64,000 bases of DNA, from the NCBI GenBank assembly GCA_036013055.1, contig DASCQM010000006.1:1-64000 (forward strand), given 5' to 3'. Below are positions 9,211 to 17,456 of the stretch, one piece after another. Source of the stretch: SHYR01 sp036013055 (GTDB lineage: Bacteria > Chloroflexota > Dehalococcoidia > UBA2979). Numbering within the stretch: position 1 is the first letter of the stretch; each line of letters opens with the position of its first letter. The notes under the pieces were generated by a model. That model saw only the letters and a program-made list of their open reading frames with translations. It did not search any database and was not told the DNA's origin. Position numbers and translations under genes: made by a program.

Positions 9211-11730
9211 CTAGCGCTTCTTCAGCAGGCTCTCTGGGTAGCGCGTCCCAATCAGGCCGCTCTCGACCATCGCGTCGTACTCGTCGCGCGAATAGCCGAG
9301 GAGGTCGAGATAGATCTCCTCGTTGTGCTCGCCGAGCCGCACGGGCGGGGTGCGCAGGTGGTTCGGCGTCTGCGCCATGTTGAACATCAGGCCCGGGTAG
9401 CGGTGCGGACCCCGTCCCGGCGTCTCCAGCTCCTCGAAGAAGCCCCGTGCGTTCAGCTGCGGGTCGTCGAGTGCCTCGACGGTGTCGCGCAGCGGGGCCG
9501 CGACGACGTTGGCGGCCTGCAGCTCGTGGAATAGCTGCTCCTTGTCGCGGTCGGCGACCAGTGCGGCGATTGCGACATCGAGGTCGTCGCGGTGCTCAAG
9601 CCGGGCTGCTGAGGTCGCGAAGCGCGGATCGATCACGAGCGGCGTCCCGCCGACGACCTCGCAGAGCGACGCGAACTCCTCGTCGGTACCCACGTCGATT
9701 GCGATCCACTGGTTGTCGCCGCTCGTCGGGTAGACGTTGTGCGGGGCGTGCCAGCGGTGCGTGTTGCCTTGCGGAGGCGTGTCGCGTCCGTTCATCGTCA
9801 TGTCGAGCACGAATTCAGCGAGTGTCGGCACGAAGCCCTCGGTCAACGGCTGATCGATCAACTGCCCTTCGCCCGTTCGCTCGCGATGGCGCAGGGCCAT
9901 CGTCACGGAGAGCGCACCCTGGACGCCGGACAACCCGTCGCTGGCGAGACTCTCGCTCAATTCCTCAGGCGTCCCGTCGGAGTAGCCGCGGAGGTGCGTG
10001 TGTCCGACCATCGCCTCGACGTGCAGTCCGAGTGAGCGGTAGCTGCTGTACGGGCCGTCGAGCCCGTAGGCGGGCATGCGCAACATGATCAGATTCGGAT
10101 TCACCTCGCGCAGCACGTCCCAGCCGATATCGGCCTTGTCGATGGTGCTGGGCACGTTGTTCTCGACGAGCACGTCGCACTGCTCGATCAGCCGCAGGAA
10201 GGCCTCGCGACCCTCAGGCGACATGATGTCGCAGGCCATCGACTTCTTGTTGCGGGCATGCGACGTGAACGACGCGGCGTTGTTCCACGGCTCCGGGCCG
10301 GGGTCGAAATCCGGGTACAGGGAGGGCTGGCCCAGCTTGGCCAGCTCCAGGGCTTGCTCCTTCGTGACAAGGTTCTCGGAGCCGCGGGTGGCGGGCTGGA
10401 TCACGTTCACGGGCTCGACCCGGATCACCTCGGCCCCCCATTCCGCCAGCAGCTGCGTGACGTGGGGCCCTGCCCAGACAACGGTGATATCGGCGACTCG
10501 CAGACCTTCGAGGGGGAGCGATCGATGCGCGTCGGATGCGCCGCCGACGACTGGCGTGGGGTCCGGATTCGCGTCGAGCGTGGCGCGCACCTCGTCGTTG
10601 TGCTGGCCGAGCAGCGGCGCGGGTCGGGGCGCGGGGCGCGGCGTCGCCGACATCAGGAAGGGCCTGCCGGGGTGTTCGACCGGGCCGGCGACCGGATGAT
10701 CGATCGTCTCCCAGAATCCGCGTTCTCGGTACCCGGGATCTGTCAGAAGGTCCGACACCGTTAGCACGGCTCCGGCCAGCACCCCGATCGATTGCGCCTC
10801 CGCCACCGCCTGCAATTTGGGCGTTTCGGAGAGGTATGCGGTGAATGAGCCCTCTACCTCGTCGAACAGTTCGCCCGGCACCAGTGCCGGCGGGGCCCCG
10901 ATGTCCGGGTGATCGAGCAGGTCCTCGCGGCCGATCAGCTTGAGCAGTCCGGGCAGGCGGCTGCCGGCACCGGTGATATTCACGTAGCCATCGATGCATG
11001 GCCGCACACCGGCGCCCATGCGACGGTTGGCGCGCGCCAGTCGCAGCGGCGCTACGCCGTTGTAAGACGCCGCCGTGAGGTAGATCGTGCGTCGGTCGCG
11101 GCACGCGGACTGGCACTGGTGGATCGAGATATCGATGTAGTCGCCCTCGCTGCCGCGTTCAACGCGGAAGCGAGCCATCATCACGGCCAGCGCGGTGGTC
11201 GCCCCAGCGTGGTAGTGCGCGTAGTGGCCCGCGAGCTTCAGTGGTTCGCGTTCGCGAGAGCCGTTCGCGTGCATCGGCCCGCCGATCGCCTGCAGCGTGA
11301 GCTCGGAGCCGAGGTAGTCGCGGTAGGGGCCGCTCTGCCCGAACGGCGTGATCGAGGCGACCACGAGATCTCGGTTCACGGCGCGCAGCGCATCGGGGCC
11401 CCAGCCCCACGCTGCGGCTTCCCCCGGCCGATAGTCCTCGATCAGCACGTCGGCGTCGGCGGCGAGTTGCAGGATCGTCTGCGCGGACTGCGGCGTCGAC
11501 GGATCGAGCGTGATCGAGCGCTTGTTCGTGTTGAGCTGCAGGAACAATCCGGAGCGTTCCGGGTCGTGAATGTCGTCGGGGAACGGCCCAAAGCGTCGGG
11601 ACGGATCACCGTCGGGCGGCTCGATCTTCAGCACGTCCGCGCCGTAATCAGCGAGCAATTTTGTCGCGTACGGGCCCGCGACGCTGCGCGTCAGATCGAT
11701 GACGCTAATGCCCTCGAGCGGTCCGCTCAT
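9211..11730 (-). CDS. double-length CaiB/BaiF family III CoA-transferase
   Basis: An 839-residue fusion of two complete CaiB/BaiF-type halves, about 1-400 and 425-839. Each half begins with the family signature (PLEGISVIDLTRSVAGPYATKLLA; LPLEGLRVADITVVWAGPHVTQLLAEWGAEVIRVEP). Family III enzymes move CoA between carboxylic acids through an aspartyl-CoA intermediate. By eye, the residue at the nucleophile position is Gln in the first half (IDISIHQ) and Glu in the second (IDQPLTE). Residues 450-510 hold an insert rich in polar residues. GGGAGG precedes the ATG at 11730. The homologous 864-residue gene at 31020 has the same architecture. The substrate is unknown. Confidence 0.85.
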   Translation of the reverse strand: MSGPLEGISVIDLTRSVAGPYATKLLADYGADVLKIEPPDGDPSRRFGPFPDDIHDPERSGLFLQLNTNKRSITLDPSTPQSAQTILQLAADADVLIEDYRPGEAAAWGWGPDALRAVNRDLVVASITPFGQSGPYRDYLGSELTLQAIGGPMHANGSREREPLKLAGHYAHYHAGATTALAVMMARFRVERGSEGDYIDISIHQCQSACRDRRTIYLTAASYNGVAPLRLARANRRMGAGVRPCIDGYVNITGAGSRLPGLLKLIGREDLLDHPDIGAPPALVPGELFDEVEGSFTAYLSETPKLQAVAEAQSIGVLAGAVLTVSDLLTDPGYRERGFWETIDHPVAGPVEHPGRPFLMSATPRPAPRPAPLLGQHNDEVRATLDANPDPTPVVGGASDAHRSLPLEGLRVADITVVWAGPHVTQLLAEWGAEVIRVEPVNVIQPATRGSENLVTKEQALELAKLGQPSLYPDFDPGPEPWNNAASFTSHARNKKSMACDIMSPEGREAFLRLIEQCDVLVENNVPSTIDKADIGWDVLREVNPNLIMLRMPAYGLDGPYSSYRSLGLHVEAMVGHTHLRGYSDGTPEELSESLASDGLSGVQGALSVTMALRHRERTGEGQLIDQPLTEGFVPTLAEFVLDMTMNGRDTPPQGNTHRWHAPHNVYPTSGDNQWIAIDVGTDEEFASLCEVVGGTPLVIDPRFATSAARLEHRDDLDVAIAALVADRDKEQLFHELQAANVVAAPLRDTVEALDDPQLNARGFFEELETPGRGPHRYPGLMFNMAQTPNHLRTPPVRLGEHNEEIYLDLLGYSRDEYDAMVESGLIGTRYPESLLKKR

Positions 11731-11916
11731 GCGGCACCTCCCGCGACCGTGAGTCGCCTTCCGCGAGCCGGTCGGCCGATGGGACGCTGTCCCGTGGCCC
11801 CCTGAGACGAGCACCATAGCAGGGGGGCGCAAGCCATCCGCCGTGATCAACGCTGGCGAGGGCGTGCCGAAGACCCGACGATCGTGATGGGTGACACGGT
11901 GGGAGAACGCGGGGCG

Positions 11917-13482
11917 ATGATGTACAGCAGAGTGCGCGCTCGCCTGCTCGTGGTCGCGACGATCGTCGTTGCAGTGCTCGGCGCGCTGCTGCTCGGCCCG
12001 ACCGCTCTGCCCGCGCAGCAGCCCGCCGCGAACGTCGCACCGGTGCCACCGCCGGGCGGACTGACAACGACGATCGCCGGCACCGACGACATCGCGGCCC
12101 TGATCGCGGCGCAGCAGTTCGACGTGGAGGCGGTCTGGGCGCTCGATGTCGCGACGCAGCAGTTCCTCGTCTTCATCCCCGGCGCGCCGAGCTTCGCGAA
12201 CACGCTGCAGGAACTTCATGCCTCTGACGTCGTCAGCCTGAAGGCGGCCAGTTCGCAGCCCGCTTCGACCACGACGTCATCGACGCCGCCGACGAACGGC
12301 ACGCCCACCGTCGCGTCGAGCGACGACCCGTGCAGCAACGCGCTCGGCGACGGAGCCGTGGCGATCTCGGGCCCCTCGGAACCCGGAGCGAACGACGGCG
12401 ATCGCGTATTCCGCTCGCTGACGGTGCACCCAAGCGACCCCAACACCGTGCTGATGGGGACAGAGCGCAACGGATTCGTGCTCAGCACTGACGGTGGCGC
12501 GACATGGACGCGCCATCGCTACGGGCTACGCACGTTCTTCGGCGAGAGCTATGCGGAGATCTGGGATATCGCCTATGCGCCGAGCGATCCGAACATCGTG
12601 TTCGCCTCCACTCTCGACTCGCCCGGCGCGTTCGTGGGCGAGAGCCCGGTCGTGCACGCGGGCATCTACAAGAGCACGGACGGCGGCCGCACCTGGGCGC
12701 GCAAGAACTGCGGGCTCGTCACCTCGCGCATCACCGCGATCCGCGTCGATCCGTCCGACCCGGACCTCGTGATCGCGGGCATCGAGGGTGGCTTCCCCTC
12801 GTACTGGCAGGGCTCCGAGCCCCCGTACTTCGATGGCGGTATCTTCCGTTCCACCGACGGCGGCGAGCAGTGGACGCGGGTCGAGATCGACGACAACGAC
12901 CGCTTCAACGGCTGGGTGCTCGCGACGGCACCGACGACCCCGACGACGTTTGTCGCGATCGGCCACGACTTCGACGACACATCGCGCGCGCTCGGACTGC
13001 TACGCAGCATCGACGGCGGACTGACGTGGCAATCGTACGAAGGTGTGGCGTCGCTGCCGCCGGACATCGGCAGTGTCACGCTCTCTGCCAGCGGTGAGGC
13101 GATCTACGTCGCAGCGGGCGGCACCTACCGGCACTGGGTCTCGCGCGACGGCGGCGCGGCATGGTCATCGACTGCCATCAACCAGAGCAACGGCCCCGTG
13201 ATCGTCTCGCCCGACAACGCCGATCTCGTGCTCTACATCTCGCAGACGCAGATCTATCGCTCGACGAATGGCCTGCGGACGCAATCAGCAGCGGCGGTCA
13301 CGCACGGTGCCGCCGCCGCTGACGCTGACGCGCCATTTCGCGATATCGCCTTCGCGCCCTCGGACCCGAGCGTCGTCTACGCGGCGAAGGACGGCTACCT
13401 GCTCTACCGCAGCGACGATGGCGGTGCCTCGTTTACGTTCGTCGTGAACATTCGCGACGAGGTGCTGAATGTCGTGCCCTGA
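11917..13482 (+). CDS. secreted Asp-box (BNR/sialidase-like) repeat protein
   Basis: About 521 residues. An N-terminal signal peptide (basic RVRAR, hydrophobic LLVVATIVVAVLGALLLG, cleavage near ALPAQQ) is followed by a Ser/Thr/Pro-rich segment at about residues 120-145. A beta-propeller follows with at least six Asp-boxes of the S-x-D-G-G-x-x-W type (STDGGATWT, STDGGRTWA, STDGGEQWT, SIDGGLTWQ, SRDGGAAWS, SDDGGASFT). Such domains occur in sialidases, sortilin and photosynthesis assembly factors. No sialidase catalytic residues are obvious, so the function is open. An upstream GTG/ATG at 11884/11887 is possible. It is divergent from the double CaiB gene. Confidence 0.8.
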   Translation: MMYSRVRARLLVVATIVVAVLGALLLGPTALPAQQPAANVAPVPPPGGLTTTIAGTDDIAALIAAQQFDVEAVWALDVATQQFLVFIPGAPSFANTLQELHASDVVSLKAASSQPASTTTSSTPPTNGTPTVASSDDPCSNALGDGAVAISGPSEPGANDGDRVFRSLTVHPSDPNTVLMGTERNGFVLSTDGGATWTRHRYGLRTFFGESYAEIWDIAYAPSDPNIVFASTLDSPGAFVGESPVVHAGIYKSTDGGRTWARKNCGLVTSRITAIRVDPSDPDLVIAGIEGGFPSYWQGSEPPYFDGGIFRSTDGGEQWTRVEIDDNDRFNGWVLATAPTTPTTFVAIGHDFDDTSRALGLLRSIDGGLTWQSYEGVASLPPDIGSVTLSASGEAIYVAAGGTYRHWVSRDGGAAWSSTAINQSNGPVIVSPDNADLVLYISQTQIYRSTNGLRTQSAAAVTHGAAAADADAPFRDIAFAPSDPSVVYAAKDGYLLYRSDDGGASFTFVVNIRDEVLNVVP

Positions 13483-13600
13483 GCCGCGACGTGAGAGCGC
13501 TGCGCGACCGGGCGTGTTGGCCTGACAGCGTGACGGGCGGTAGGTTGCCAGAGCGATTCGATTACCTGACAACTGCAAGACGCCGACCGGGGAGCGATTG

Positions 13601-14014
13601 ATGGCGAAGATGAGCGGTCCCAGTCAGCCGCCGACGCGGCCAGTGCTGATCTACGGCGACGACTGACGCTCTTGTCGTTTCGCGGCGAGGTTCGTCGCGC
13701 GAATAGACCGGCGCAAGCAACTCGCGCTGCTCCCGCTGGGCAGCGTGGAGGCTGCGATGCTGCTCGCCGAGAGGCCAGAAGCAGAGTGGGCGGACCACTG
13801 GCACTTCGTGGCGCCTGATGGACGCGATCTCGTCGGTGGTCCGGCTGCGGTGATGCTGCTTGAGTACCTGCACCCGACGCGGTACGTGGGCCGTCTCGCG
13901 CGGGTGCTGCGACTGACGCCGCTGCTCCATCTTGGAGACGCGCTGCTCGACAGGATGCGTCCGCGCCTCAGCCTGTGGGTGCCAAACGGACGTGGACCGC
14001 TGCGCTACCCCTAG
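13601..14014 (+). CDS. DCC-family (DUF393) thiol-disulfide oxidoreductase, probable selenoprotein
   Basis: A reading frame of 138 codons with one internal TGA (codon 22, 13664-13666), ending at TAG. The DCC family (PF04134) begins with a VLIYDGDCxxC motif. Here the frame reads VLIYGDD-TGA-RSC, so the TGA lies exactly at the first catalytic cysteine and Cys25 is the partner. The rest follows the family in the same frame: FVARIDRRKQLALLPL, then HWHFVAPDGRDLVGGPAAVMLL, then the C-terminal RLTPLLHLGDALLDRMRPRLS. The ATG at 13601 has GGGGAG upstream. Full length with Sec is 137 residues, normal for the family. A SECIS-like hairpin follows the TGA. The alternative is a nonsense mutation or sequencing error at this one codon. 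The electron partner is unknown. Confidence 0.7.
13664..13699 (+). promoter_or_regulatory. UGA codon plus SECIS-like hairpin
   Basis: Downstream of the in-frame TGA, bases 13681-13687 pair with 13693-13699 (C81-G99, G82-C98, C83-G97, G84-C96, G85-U95 wobble, C86-G94, G87-C93). An A-U pair can close a GGU loop, giving AGGUU when open. The first loop G lies 22 bases after the TGA. Bacterial SECIS elements place a G-containing apical loop roughly 16-37 bases after UGA, and the E. coli fdhF loop also contains GGU. In such GC-rich DNA a hairpin can arise by chance, so this supports but does not prove recoding. Confidence 0.55.
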
Positions 14015-14018
14015 CGAC

Positions 14019-14035
14019 GGGCGGGCGTTCCGCCC
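14019..14035. terminator. hairpin between convergent genes
   Basis: GGGCGG and CCGCCC form a 6-bp stem with a GCGTT loop. It lies right after the DCC stop codon and before the end of the convergent MaoC-like gene. There is no T-run, so termination is only suggested by position. Confidence 0.35.
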
Positions 14036-14062
14036 CGCTCAGTCCCGTCCAACCTCGCCCGC

Positions 14063-14890
14063 CTAGCCCCGCTTCGCGACGTTGAAGATCGTCGTGTGCC
14101 GCACCCGTGCGACGTGTGAGCCATCCTCCGCCAGGAGCAGGCCGTCAGCCACGATGTAGTGGTGGCCCTTGCGCTCGTACGCGTCGATGCATCGCGCGGC
14201 GACGGTGAACGTCTGGCCCGCCTCGGCGCGTGCGAGGTGCTGGATGTGGCTCTTCGCGTGGATCGCGGGTGCGTAGTCGAATGAGTGGTGCATCAGCGGC
14301 GTCATGCGCGCGGCGATCCATCCAGGGTGAATCAGCGGATGCTCGCCCTGGTAGAGCGGGTTGTCGTCGGCTTCCTTCTCGATCGCGTACTCGCGTGCCT
14401 CATCCTTCGAGTGCGGTACGGCCATCGGCAGCATGTCCTTGCCGACCGGCGCGTTGTCGAGCGTGAGCGCGGGGATCTCGCTCGGGCGGTCGGCTGCCGT
14501 GAGCAGCTCCGGCGTCGCCATCTCAGCGAGGAACGGCGCATCACCGAGTCCGGCCGAGCCGGCCAGACAGTGGTGGCCGTCCTGGTTGTCCATCGTCAGC
14601 TCGTGCCCGCCATCGGCCTGTTCGACCAGCCGCGCGACCATCTCGTCGCCGGGGTAGGTGGGGCGTCGGAACGAGACCTCGACCCAGCCGCGGTCGAGCC
14701 AGCTCTCACCGAGCGCATCGATGATCGCCGGGGCCGTCCAGCCGTAGACCGTGACGCCGCCGACGAGGGCGGCGGTGTAGCCATAGTCCTTGCCGCCATC
14801 GGTCGAGTGGATCACGTTGCCGGGGCGCGGGGCGTCCGGGTTCTCCATGAATGCCGTGAGCCGTCGTTCGCCGTGTGCCTGCGTTGTCAT
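14063..14890 (-). CDS. MaoC-like hotdog acyl dehydratase/thioesterase-fold protein
   Basis: A 275-residue protein that looks like two hotdog domains. The N-terminal half (about 20-120) contains VSFRRPTYPGDEMVARL. The C-terminal half (about 170-275) contains LIHPGWIAARM and AKSHIQHLARAEAGQTFTV. This layout matches FAS1/HTD2/MaoC-type dehydratases acting on acyl-CoA or acyl-ACP. A canonical hydratase-2 Asp/His motif is not clear, so hydratase activity is inferred from fold and context. The ribosome site TAGGAG overlaps the end of the preceding CaiB gene, so three genes (16012, 14900, 14063) form an operon. Confidence 0.7.
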   Translation of the reverse strand: MTTQAHGERRLTAFMENPDAPRPGNVIHSTDGGKDYGYTAALVGGVTVYGWTAPAIIDALGESWLDRGWVEVSFRRPTYPGDEMVARLVEQADGGHELTMDNQDGHHCLAGSAGLGDAPFLAEMATPELLTAADRPSEIPALTLDNAPVGKDMLPMAVPHSKDEAREYAIEKEADDNPLYQGEHPLIHPGWIAARMTPLMHHSFDYAPAIHAKSHIQHLARAEAGQTFTVAARCIDAYERKGHHYIVADGLLLAEDGSHVARVRHTTIFNVAKRG

Positions 14891-14899
14891 CTCGAACTC

Positions 14900-16015
14900 C
14901 TATCCAAGCCATTCACTGAGAATCTGGTCGGTGTGTTCGCCGGTTGATTGTGGCGCATGCCGCGGCTCTTCGGGTGGATCCCAGAGCTTGAACGGCCGGC
15001 CCGGAATCTGCACTGACGCGCCATTCGGCCCCGGAATCTCTCGCATCAGGTCGCGCGAAGTGAGCTGGGGGCAGGTGAAGAGGTCATCGACGGACTGCAC
15101 CAGCGCGAACGTGAGGTGCAGCGCATCGGCCTCCTCGAACCACGTCTGCGCGGGCTTCGTCGCGAAGGGGGGTACGAACAGCTCCAGGTACTCGTCCCAG
15201 TTCTGCATGCGACCCTCGGCGGTCTGGAAGCGTTCCTCGGCGAGCCGCGGCTCATCGAGCAGCGTCGCGATCCCCTCCATGCGCACGGCGGCGACCGCGC
15301 CGGGGGCGCAGTACACGTAGCCGTCGGAGGACGGCACCATGCGCAGCGCCTGCTTGATGCGCTGCTCGCGCCGGGCGACCTCGCCGCTGCGCACGTAGCG
15401 CGAGACCTGACCGTGGGTCAGCGACGCCATCGCCTCGACGATCGAGACATCGACGCGGCGCAGTTCGCCGTCGGAGCGCGCGGAGCGCAGCGCGGAGAGC
15501 GTCGCCGAGCCGGCCGCGAGTCCGCCGGTCATCGACGCCGCGTGCGGCGGAAGCTGCATCGGCTGCTCGTCGTGCTCGCCGGTGAGGAACATCAGCCCGC
15601 TGGCCGCCTGCACGACGATGTCGGCGGAAGCGAGCTCGGCGTCCGGCCCCGTGAGGCCGAAGGCACTGACCGAGGTCACGACGAACCGCGGCTGCAGCGA
15701 GGAGTGGATGTCCGCGGGGAGTTGCGCCTCGGCCAGTCCGGCCGCCGAGAAATCGCCGATCACGACGTCGGCGGCAGCTGCCAGTGATTCGATCGTCGAG
15801 CGGTCGCTGGTGGTGATGCTGCGCTTGCCGTGATTGACGAAGGCGTGCGCGCCACCTTCGCCGCCGCCCCAGCGCGAGGTCTGATGTCGCAGCGGCGCGC
15901 CTGCTTCAGGCTCGAGCTGGACGACGTCCCAGCCGACCTCGGTCAGCAGCTTCGCGGCGTAGCCGCCGCCGACGCTCGTCGTGAGGTCGAACGCGCGTGG
16001 TCGCTCCGTGCTCAT
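14900..16015 (-). CDS. CaiB/BaiF CoA-transferase family protein (second of a pair)
   Basis: A 371-residue family III CoA-transferase-like protein. The N-terminus FDLTTSVGGGYAAKLLTEVGWDVVQLEPEAG matches the family start, shortened by a few residues. By eye, Glu (VDVSIVE) stands at the nucleophile position. The start codon overlaps the stop codon of the upstream CaiB gene by four bases (ATGA), so the two are translationally coupled and probably form a heteromer, as BbsE/BbsF do in benzylsuccinate metabolism. Substrate unknown. Confidence 0.8.
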   Translation of the reverse strand: MSTERPRAFDLTTSVGGGYAAKLLTEVGWDVVQLEPEAGAPLRHQTSRWGGGEGGAHAFVNHGKRSITTSDRSTIESLAAAADVVIGDFSAAGLAEAQLPADIHSSLQPRFVVTSVSAFGLTGPDAELASADIVVQAASGLMFLTGEHDEQPMQLPPHAASMTGGLAAGSATLSALRSARSDGELRRVDVSIVEAMASLTHGQVSRYVRSGEVARREQRIKQALRMVPSSDGYVYCAPGAVAAVRMEGIATLLDEPRLAEERFQTAEGRMQNWDEYLELFVPPFATKPAQTWFEEADALHLTFALVQSVDDLFTCPQLTSRDLMREIPGPNGASVQIPGRPFKLWDPPEEPRHAPQSTGEHTDQILSEWLG

Positions 16016-17244
16016 TGCGACCGCTCCTGGGCGAGTTGCCAGCCGCTGAATTGGTCGTCGACGCGCGCGAGTTCGCCGCGGTCGATCGCGACCTGCGGGG
16101 CGGGCAGGGCGCCGGGCGTGCCCTGCGGCAGTAGTTCACCGGCGACGCCGCTCTCGAAGAGCTCATCGATCGCGGCCTTGTCGAGGCCACCGATTCGACC
16201 GAGCACGTCGCGCGTGTCGGCGCCGACATGCCGACCGGCCTGCATCGGGACGCCCTCGCTGATGTCCGCAGAACCACCCCACGCGGGACCCATCGCCGGG
16301 AGTGGTCCCTGCTCGGTGAAGACCGGGGCGAAGGTGCCGCGATCCCAGAGGTGGGCATCGCTCGCGGTGTCACTCGCGTCAGCGACGACCGACGCCGCGA
16401 CGCCGGCGGCTTGCAGGCGCTCGACGCTGGTCTCGGCCTGCTCGGCGGCGATTGCGTCGGCGATGCCATCGATGGAGTCGACCGCGAGCGCTGTGAGCGC
16501 AGCGGGAAGCTGCTCGTCGGTGGCCGCGATGGCGATGTGGCGGTCGGTGCCTGCGGCATCGAAGACGCCGTGCAGCGCAAACGCGTGGTCGTGATTGCCG
16601 ACGCGCTCGGGCAGCGGTGCGCCGAACGCGCGCTCGGTAACCGCGACGCCGATCTGCGAGACGGCGGTCTCGTAGAGCGTGACATCGATGTGCTGGCCGC
16701 TGCCCGTGCGGTCGCGCTCGTCGAGCGCCGCGAGCACCGCAAACGCGGTGTTCAGGCCGCAGATGTTATCGGCGTACGTGATCGTGCCGGGGCGACCGGG
16801 GCTGAAGCCTCCCTGCGTGCCGATCAGCAGATTCTGTCCCGACATCGCCTCGGCGCCGGGGCCGAAGAGTGGGCGCTCGCCCCACGGGCCGGTCGTGCCG
16901 AAGCCGGTGAGGGAGACGTAGATCACGTCATCCTTCAGCGCCTTGACGGCCTCGTAGTCGATGCCGAACTTGCGCACGACGCGCGGGGTGAAGTTGTGCG
17001 CGACGACATCGCAGTTGTCCGCGACCGCGAGGAATGCCTCGGAGCCGCCGGGAACGGAGAGATCGAGCGCCAGCTGCAGCTTGTTGCGGGTGCCGATCGC
17101 GTCGAGTACCGCGCCGGGCCCTCGGCGGTGCGACTGCATGCGGATCACCTCCGCGCCAAGGTCGGCGAAGTGGCGGGTGGCGAAGGGCAGTGCAGCGGCC
17201 TGTTCCATCGAGAGAACGCGCATGCCAGCCATCGGAAGGGTCAT
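16012..17244 (-). CDS. CaiB/BaiF CoA-transferase family protein (first of a pair)
   Basis: A 410-residue family III CoA-transferase-like protein. It opens MRVLSMEQAAALPFATRHFADLGAEVIRMQ and has the conserved NKLQLALDL and FTPRVVRKFGIDY segments. The residue at the nucleophile position is Glu (IDVTLYE) by eye. It is the first gene of a three-gene minus-strand operon with its CaiB partner and a MaoC-like protein. ATG codons at 17244, 17232 and 17223 are all possible starts; the longest is given. Confidence 0.85.
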   Translation of the reverse strand: MTLPMAGMRVLSMEQAAALPFATRHFADLGAEVIRMQSHRRGPGAVLDAIGTRNKLQLALDLSVPGGSEAFLAVADNCDVVAHNFTPRVVRKFGIDYEAVKALKDDVIYVSLTGFGTTGPWGERPLFGPGAEAMSGQNLLIGTQGGFSPGRPGTITYADNICGLNTAFAVLAALDERDRTGSGQHIDVTLYETAVSQIGVAVTERAFGAPLPERVGNHDHAFALHGVFDAAGTDRHIAIAATDEQLPAALTALAVDSIDGIADAIAAEQAETSVERLQAAGVAASVVADASDTASDAHLWDRGTFAPVFTEQGPLPAMGPAWGGSADISEGVPMQAGRHVGADTRDVLGRIGGLDKAAIDELFESGVAGELLPQGTPGALPAPQVAIDRGELARVDDQFSGWQLAQERSQ

Positions 17245-17456
17245 TGGGGCTCCATGTGCCTGCGGTGTGCGGTGCCTGCGGTGCGCGCCACAGCATAGCG
17301 CACGTGCTGCGAGCGCGATTCAGCCCAATGCGAGTCTGAGGGACGTACCTCGCAGGGGGTATCGGCCGTCGAATGCCACTGCGGGGGGACGCACGCGCAT
17401 GGGGCGGCGGCGGACATTGTCGCCGTAACCACTCTCGATGATGTAAGGAGTTCACC

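Noticed and set aside
13562..13930. A 122-codon minus-strand frame over the DCC gene
   Set aside because: It has no motif. The plus-strand frame shows the full DCC family pattern on both sides of the TGA.
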